Shown: positions 59,140-64,000 of the stretch, one piece after another
Numbering within the stretch: position 1 is the first letter of the stretch
Layout of the letters: every line of letters begins with the position of its first letter
NCBI GenBank assembly: GCA_003168335.1
Contig: PMSM01000002.1
Span: 372,001 to 436,000, forward strand
Source of the DNA: Blastocatellia bacterium
Lineage (GTDB): Bacteria > Acidobacteriota > Blastocatellia > Pyrinomonadales > Pyrinomonadaceae
Reading direction: 5' to 3'
Length of the DNA: 64,000 nucleotides
Translations under genes and position numbers: made by a program
The notes under the pieces: model-generated
The model's database searches: none
The model's input: only the letters and a program-made list of their open reading frames with translations
Told to the model about the DNA's origin: nothing

Positions 59140-59244
59140 AGCGAGCGCGGAAGATCCTACATCCTTTTCACGGATTGGCTAGTCCCGCAGGATGATGACA
59201 TTACCGGGAAGAAGAGCGCGGCAAATCTGACTGACGCGAAATTC

Positions 59245-59679
59245 CTACGACGTTTTCCGACCGTCGATGAGTTGAGGCGTAATGCGATAAAGAGCAATAT
59301 CGACGGCCCGTCCCAAAGCATCAAGCTCAGTGGCGCTGATCGCGGGGGTCAGCGAAGGGTTTCGCTCAGTGATGAGTTTCATGGCCCGTTGCATTTCTTC
59401 GGCGTTGGTTAACTGCTCGGCCTTACCGATAACCATCACACTGCGCCAATGCGTACTGTCGGTTATTTCTTCAACCTGCAAACAGACTTGCGGGTTGGCT
59501 TCAATGGACTGAGTCTTCATTCCTGCGGTCGTAAAGAAATAAAGCTCCTTGCCGTCGTAAGCGTATTGCATGGGCACTACGTAAGGCCGGCCATCACGCG
59601 AACAGCCAAGATGGCCAAAGCTTTCGCGTTGTAGCAGCGCGTGCATTTCCGCGGGCGCCATGTCTTCAACTTTTAGCAT
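59245..59679 (-). CDS. Pyridoxamine 5'-phosphate oxidase-like flavin-binding protein
   Basis: 144 residues with AGGAG before the ATG. The split-barrel fold reads FGHLGCSRDGRPYVVPMQYAYDGKELYFFTTAGMKTQSIEANPQVCLQVEEI..HWRSVMVIGKAEQL. This is the PNPOx-like group that binds FMN, F420 or heme; true PNP oxidase residues are missing. Its start overlaps the end of the molybdopterin-subunit gene by 14 bases, so it is translated from the same operon. It might handle electrons or cofactors for the molybdenum enzyme, but that is inference. Confidence 0.9.
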   Translation of the reverse strand: MLKVEDMAPAEMHALLQRESFGHLGCSRDGRPYVVPMQYAYDGKELYFFTTAGMKTQSIEANPQVCLQVEEITDSTHWRSVMVIGKAEQLTNAEEMQRAMKLITERNPSLTPAISATELDALGRAVDIALYRITPQLIDGRKTS

Positions 59680-61873
59680 TAGTAGTCACTCCTTTAGGAA
59701 CCAATGGCAGAGATCTTAAACGCATACCGGTTGCGTTGAAGATGGCACTACCGACCGCGGGCGCCAGGCCGACGATCGGCGTTTCACCCGCGCCGGCCGA
59801 CGGAATGTCTTTGCAATCGAGGAGCACGACTTCAATCGATGGCATATCGATGAAACGCGGCACGCGATAGCTGGAAAATTTTGGGTTGAGGATCTTGCCG
59901 TTCTCGAATTGAATCGACTCGAACAATGCTCCTCCAATCGCCATCGTGATCGCGCCTTCAATCTGGTTTTTCAGGTGGAGGGGGTTAACGACGGCGCCGC
60001 AATCAAAGGCCTCTACCACCCTCACGATTCTCACCTGCGGGTTCTGTTTGTCCGCGTCTTTACCTGAAGGTTTGTCGATGGCGATCTCCGCGCAAGTCGC
60101 GACGTAGCCGTTCTTTTCAAAGCCGCAAGAGATGCCGAAGCCGTGACCCGCGGCAGGCTTTGTCCGGCCCCAGCCGAACGCTTTCGCCGCGGCTTCCAGT
60201 ACGCCGCGCATTCTTTCGTCCTTGAGGTTCTTGAGACGAAACGCCAGCGGATCCATGTTCAGAGAGTGCGCCAGCTCGTCGATGTGCGTCTCGCGAGCAA
60301 AGTGATTTGCCGTCGCTGCCAGTCCCCGATACGAGCCCTGGCGCAGCGGCGAGTTTGACGGGTGAAACTGGATGTCGTTATTCGGAATGTCGTATTTGAT
60401 CTGAATGCCCGAGTTGCCCGAGTTGTAGTTGTGAAACTCCCACGCGGTTATCGTGCCGTCAGACTTAACTCCACTCTTGATATCGATCACGCCGGCAGGT
60501 CGAAAGTAAGCCCAGGTGAATTCCTCTTCGCGCGTCCAAACAAGCTTGACCGGTTTACCGGTAGCCTTGGCGAGACGGGCGGCTTCGATCGCGCACTCGC
60601 CGGTATGTTTGCCGCCGTAACCTGAACCTGTGTCAGGAACCATGACCCGAACTTTGTCTTCAGCGATATGGAATGCCCCGGCCAGCTCGCTGCGTACTCC
60701 GAACGGTCTTTGCGTACCGGTCCAGACAGTGAGCTTGTCGTCCTTCCATTCCGCTACCGCGGCGCGCGGCTCGAGCGGCGTATGCGCGATGTACGCCACG
60801 GTGTAAGTCTGCTCGATCTTCTTGTCAGCGGCCGCCAGGCCATCGGCCAGCGAACCCTGCGGGCGCGAGCCACCGCCACCGCCCTCGCCTCCACGTCTCT
60901 CTGTTGTCGGTTTTCGCAAAACATCGAAAAGCTCTGCGTTTGAAGGCTGACCCGGCGATTTCCAATCCACGGCAATGACGTTCGCCGCTTTCGTCGCGGT
61001 CTGGCTGTCGGCAGCGACTACGCCAATAAAGTTGCCGTCATGCACAACCTTCGCGCCAGGAATTGCTTCAGCGGCTTTGGTGTCGACCGAAACCAGCGTC
61101 GCGTTGAAGGTCGCGGGGCGAACAACCTTTCCGTACAGCATGCCTTCGCGTTTGATGTCCGAAGCATACTCGTGCCTTCCGGTGACAAAGTTCCGGGCAT
61201 CGACTTTCGCGATCGACGTGCCGGCGATCGTCCAATCCTTAGGCGGAGTCGTCGCGATATTGTCGGGGATGACCTTGACCAGCTTCCTGCCCTTTGCGAC
61301 CTCGGCTAACGACAGCGACTTTGACTTGTCGTGATTGACGAAACGCGCGTCGACGATAGTCACGGAAGCGGGCTCGACACTTAATTGCTGCGCGGCAAGA
61401 TCTATCAGCATCTCGCGCGCGGCCGCGGCCGCCTTGCGCAATCGCGGCGCCATCGTCGGCGTGGAAAGGCTGCCGAATGTTCCCATATCGAAAGGTGTGA
61501 CATCGGTGTCGCCCATGACCAGGTGAATTATCCCAACCGGAACATGCAGTTCTTCGGCGACGGCTTGCGCCAGGGACGTGCGAATGTTCTGGCCCATCTC
61601 GACCTTGCCGGTAAAAACTGTCACGCCGCCATCTTCGTCGACATGAATCCACGCACCGATGTCGTTGGGCAGCCGATCGTTTCCGCCGCGTCCTGATTCT
61701 CCCTGCCCCCGTTGTTGAGCCAGAGCGCGACTCAGCGGGACGATGAAGATGATGCCGGCGCCGAAGGCTTTGATGAAATCGCGGCGATCGAAATGAAATT
61801 TGTAACTCGGCGTCTCGAAGAGTTCGTAACGCTCAGTCTCGATCTCGTCAATTCGGTCGCGTTCGTCGGTCAT
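59666..61873 (-). CDS. Molybdenum hydroxylase large subunit (xanthine dehydrogenase family, IorB/CoxL-like), Tat-exported
   Basis: 735 residues from the ATG at 61873, which has GGAGG upstream and overlaps the preceding stop as ATGA. It carries a Tat signal (DRRDFIKAFGAGIIFIVPLSRALAQ, R30-R31). It follows the aldehyde oxidase/isoquinoline 1-oxidoreductase beta-subunit: GKVEMGQNIRTSLAQAVAEEL, MGDTDVTPFDMGTFGSLSTP, TGRHEYASDI, YGGKHTGECAIEAARLAK, RQGSYRGLAATANHFARE and late GEGETP-like SAGAGETPIVGLAPAV. The conserved catalytic Glu region at the C-terminus is present. The enzyme hydroxylates an aldehyde or N-heterocycle in the periplasm; substrate unknown. Confidence 0.93.
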   Translation of the reverse strand: MTDERDRIDEIETERYELFETPSYKFHFDRRDFIKAFGAGIIFIVPLSRALAQQRGQGESGRGGNDRLPNDIGAWIHVDEDGGVTVFTGKVEMGQNIRTSLAQAVAEELHVPVGIIHLVMGDTDVTPFDMGTFGSLSTPTMAPRLRKAAAAAREMLIDLAAQQLSVEPASVTIVDARFVNHDKSKSLSLAEVAKGRKLVKVIPDNIATTPPKDWTIAGTSIAKVDARNFVTGRHEYASDIKREGMLYGKVVRPATFNATLVSVDTKAAEAIPGAKVVHDGNFIGVVAADSQTATKAANVIAVDWKSPGQPSNAELFDVLRKPTTERRGGEGGGGGSRPQGSLADGLAAADKKIEQTYTVAYIAHTPLEPRAAVAEWKDDKLTVWTGTQRPFGVRSELAGAFHIAEDKVRVMVPDTGSGYGGKHTGECAIEAARLAKATGKPVKLVWTREEEFTWAYFRPAGVIDIKSGVKSDGTITAWEFHNYNSGNSGIQIKYDIPNNDIQFHPSNSPLRQGSYRGLAATANHFARETHIDELAHSLNMDPLAFRLKNLKDERMRGVLEAAAKAFGWGRTKPAAGHGFGISCGFEKNGYVATCAEIAIDKPSGKDADKQNPQVRIVRVVEAFDCGAVVNPLHLKNQIEGAITMAIGGALFESIQFENGKILNPKFSSYRVPRFIDMPSIEVVLLDCKDIPSAGAGETPIVGLAPAVGSAIFNATGMRLRSLPLVPKGVTTNAKS

Positions 61874-62349
61874 TTCGCCACCTCCTTTGCCGTGCCGGAG
61901 GCAATTTGGATCGCCTCTACAATTCGCTGATACGTGCCGCACCGGCAGATGTTGCCGTTCATTCCACTAATTATTTCATCTCGGCTCGGACGGGGGTTCT
62001 TAGTAAGCAGCGCCGCGCCCGACATGATCATGCCCGAAGTGCAGTATGCGCACTGCATCGCGTCCGCTTTGATGAAAGCTTCCTGTAAAGGATGCAACTG
62101 GCCATCTTTCTCGAGGCCTTCGATCGTCGTAATCTGTTTGCCCGTGGCGCGCCCGACTTGCGTGATGCACGAACGCGTCGGCTGTCCGTCGAGCAGCACG
62201 GTGCAGGCGCCGCATTGTCCTTCGCCGCAGCCGTACTTGCTGCCGGTTAATCCAAGATCGTTGCGGAGGACGCTGAGCAGACTGACGGTCGAATCCACAT
62301 CCAGCGTCATCTTCTTTCCATTTACGTTGAGCGCGGTGACTCTGGCCAT
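61870..62349 (-). CDS. (2Fe-2S) subunit of the molybdenum hydroxylase
   Basis: 159 residues from the ATG at 62349 (AGAGGT upstream); the 29 codons before it are leader. Two Fe-S domains: plant-ferredoxin type C41-x4-C46-x2-C49...C61 (YGCGEGQCGACTVLLDGQPTRSC) and the four-helix type C100-x2-C103 / C135-x-C137 (MQCAYCTSGM; GNICRCGTYQ). This matches IorA/CoxS/xdhC-type subunits. It passes electrons from the molybdopterin subunit. There is no FAD (CoxM-like) subunit gene in the operon, as in the IorAB type, so electrons should go to a cytochrome or other acceptor. It has no Tat signal and would be exported with its partner. Confidence 0.95.
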   Translation of the reverse strand: MARVTALNVNGKKMTLDVDSTVSLLSVLRNDLGLTGSKYGCGEGQCGACTVLLDGQPTRSCITQVGRATGKQITTIEGLEKDGQLHPLQEAFIKADAMQCAYCTSGMIMSGAALLTKNPRPSRDEIISGMNGNICRCGTYQRIVEAIQIASGTAKEVAK

Positions 62350-62474
62350 AACAGACCTCTTTCGGCTTTTCGAACTTTCAAGACTGCTGATCGGTTGGAG
62401 CTGTAAGTATACATCCGCCTTTGCGAGTTTGCCCAAATGGTGATTAAATCCCGCGTGACATTTGAATTAGACTA

Positions 62475-62717
62475 ATGGAAGCCGACAGCACAGCAGCGCG
62501 TTTCGCGGTTTGTATTAATAACATCGGTTATCCAGATGATTTGAAGGTCAGAACCGTCTATCAGGTTTTGCCGGATGAGTCAGCTGCGAGAAGCAACCGC
62601 ATCAGAGTCGTGGATGAAACCGGCGAGGATTATTTATATCCGGCCGACTACTTTGTGCTTATTGACGTACCTCCTGAAGCGCAGAAAGCATTGAGACAAA
62701 CGCCAACCTGTTCCTAG
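62475..62717 (+). CDS. Small hypothetical protein
   Basis: 80 residues, no signal. It reads FAVCINNIGYPDDLKVRTVYQVLPDESAARSNRIRVVDETGEDYLYPADYFVLIDVPPEAQKAL, a compact beta-rich pattern recalling short proteins found beside toxin or regulatory genes, with a YLYPADYFVLIDVP ending. Coding look is good. It diverges from the hydroxylase operon by 125 bases. Function unknown. Confidence 0.72.
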   Translation: MEADSTAARFAVCINNIGYPDDLKVRTVYQVLPDESAARSNRIRVVDETGEDYLYPADYFVLIDVPPEAQKALRQTPTCS

Positions 62718-63017
62718 AGCCAATTCGCTGGAGGCCGAAGAAGTCCGCGCAGCGGACGGATGATAATAGCCCACGATTCATCGGTGGGATCTACTCGCGA
62801 TTAGTGCGGAAGTCCGCGAAGCTGACGACTGAATTCTCCTCTTCACTATTTGCGACTCAGGATTTACTATTCACGGAATCTTTCAGCCGTCCGTTTCACG
62901 GACTGACAAGGATTTATGCGCGGTTACCCCAGCACTGAAGTGCTGGGCTAGTTTCAATCGTCCGCTTCGCGGACTCTACCCTTGATCTAGAACTTGTAGT
63001 TCCCATTCGGAGACACA
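62718..63017. repeat. Intergenic region with TCCGC-type palindromes
   Basis: About 300 bases. GTCCGCGCAGCGGAC, GTCCGTTTCACGGAC, CCCAGCACTGAAGTGCTGGG and GTCCGCTTCGCGGAC hairpins are visible. The hydrolase promoter should lie in the right part. No gene seen. Confidence 0.7.
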
Positions 63018-64000
63018 ATGAAACCAAATCGCTTCTTCAAGTTTCCCATCGCCGCTCTGTTCTTAGTCTTAAGCGCGGTTGCCTCTTTTTCGCAAGGCCC
63101 GGGTGGGCAGATGTCTGCGCAGCAGCGCGAGCTGGCCGATTACGTTAAGAGTCATTACAGCAAGCGCGAAGTGATGATTCCGATGCGCGACGGGGTGAAG
63201 CTCTTCACTTCGATCTACGAGCCCAAGGATACGAAGGAAAAGTATCCGTTCATGTTCGACCGGACCTGTTACAGCGTCGCGCCTTACGGCCTGGACAAAT
63301 TTCGCACATCGCTTGGGCCCGACGATCTGTTTGCCCGCGAAGGCTACATCTTTGTATATCAGGATGTGCGCGGGCGTTACATGAGCGAGGGTGAGTACGA
63401 GGACGTGCGGCCATACATCCCCAACAAAAAAGGAAACCAGATCGACGAAACCAGTGATACCTATGACACGGTCGATTGGCTCGTCAAGAATATTCCGAAC
63501 AATAACGGACGCGTCGGTGTCTACGGCATCTCGTATCCCGGGTTTTACACGTCGATGGCCGGCATCGATGGCCATCCCGCAATCAAAGCAATCTCGCCGC
63601 AGGCGCCGGTCTCTGACTGGTTTCATGGCGACGACAATCATCACAACGGGGCGCTATTTCTGGCGCAGAATTTCTCCTTCTTCACTGGTTTTGGCCAGCC
63701 GCGGCCGACACCGACCTCGAACAATGATTATGTGAAGCGATTCAATTACGGCACGCAGGACGGCTATAAGTTTTATCTGGCAATGGGAGGGATGAAGAAT
63801 TCCGGAGACGCGTTCGAGAAGCAGTTTGGCTTTCGCCTCAAGTTTTGGGACCAAATGATGCAGCATCCGAACTACGATCAGTTTTGGAAGGACCGCAACA
63901 TTTTTCCGAACTTGAAGAACATCCACGCCGCGGTGATGACGGTCGGCGGGTGGTACGACAACGAAGATCTATTCGGCGCGCTCGGAACCTATCAGAGTAT
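63018..64000 (+). CDS. CocE/NonD-family hydrolase (partial, cut by window end)
   Basis: At least 327 residues; the frame is still open at base 64000. A signal peptide (FFKFPIAALFLVLSAVASFSQ) precedes the alpha/beta-hydrolase. VMIPMRDGVKLFTSIYEP, FVYQDVRGRYMSEGEYEDVRPY and the nucleophile elbow GVYGISYPGF (Ser172) are diagnostic of CocE/NonD (X-Pro dipeptidyl-peptidase S15-like) enzymes. The C-terminal jelly-roll domain must lie outside. It probably acts on esters or peptides in the periplasm. Confidence 0.92.
   Translation, partial: MKPNRFFKFPIAALFLVLSAVASFSQGPGGQMSAQQRELADYVKSHYSKREVMIPMRDGVKLFTSIYEPKDTKEKYPFMFDRTCYSVAPYGLDKFRTSLGPDDLFAREGYIFVYQDVRGRYMSEGEYEDVRPYIPNKKGNQIDETSDTYDTVDWLVKNIPNNNGRVGVYGISYPGFYTSMAGIDGHPAIKAISPQAPVSDWFHGDDNHHNGALFLAQNFSFFTGFGQPRPTPTSNNDYVKRFNYGTQDGYKFYLAMGGMKNSGDAFEKQFGFRLKFWDQMMQHPNYDQFWKDRNIFPNLKNIHAAVMTVGGWYDNEDLFGALGTYQS

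Overview
The window looks like a chromosomal stretch of an Acidobacteriota bacterium, most likely class Blastocatellia. This is an inference from gene content: an Oar-type TonB-dependent receptor with a carboxypeptidase-regulatory N-terminus, Pkn-type Ser/Thr kinases carrying C-terminal DUF4384-like domains, CHAT and caspase-fold proteases, PrsW, DinB/DUF1572, DUF971, a 7Fe ferredoxin and many secreted proteins of unknown function. GC is moderately high. No rRNA, tRNA, phage, integrase, transposase or CRISPR array was seen.

Layout. 0.1-12 kb: a 1252-residue coiled-coil/HEAT protein built from 49-residue repeats, an unknown exported protein, the TonB-dependent receptor, a solute-binding lipoprotein and an EF-G paralogue. 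12-19.5 kb: redox genes (TlpA-like, DUF393), an exported VWA-like protein, a three-gene overlapping operon ending in a macro-domain protein, then alpha-glucan phosphorylase overlapping a CPBP protease. 19.7-31.6 kb: the most striking locus. Two arms face each other. The plus arm is Ser/Thr kinase, DUF4384 protein, TPR-CHAT protease. The minus arm is TPR-caspase protease, Ser/Thr kinase, DUF4384 protein. They converge on a HicAB toxin-antitoxin remnant whose toxin gene is frameshifted.

31.7-36 kb holds small soluble genes: YtxJ-like, DUF971, a receiver-like protein lacking its phospho-acceptor Asp, zinc-ribbon proteins, DinB and ferredoxin. 36-42 kb: an MBL hydrolase, PrsW, an SDR, and a polysaccharide-export group that includes a 59-residue zinc-ribbon gene. 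42-50 kb: a secreted MBL hydrolase, prolyl oligopeptidase, DDAH, a remnant of an M3 peptidase, a YNNG-repeat exported protein and two tandem secreted paralogues of equal length. 50-64 kb: a group II PLP decarboxylase, a stand-alone LigD-type 3'-phosphoesterase, RNase HII, a GT39 glycosyltransferase, a radical SAM protein, a WG-repeat protein, a membrane protein, a three-gene overlapping molybdenum-hydroxylase operon, and a CocE/NonD hydrolase cut by the window end.

Nearly every larger intergenic gap contains long palindromic elements of about 60-120 bp. At least six sequence families are visible, and several occur twice or more in the window. They sit mostly at gene ends, and one arm-like copy lies inside a coding region. 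Start codons were moved from the longest ORF where a signal peptide, a Shine-Dalgarno sequence or an ATGA overlap supported a different site.
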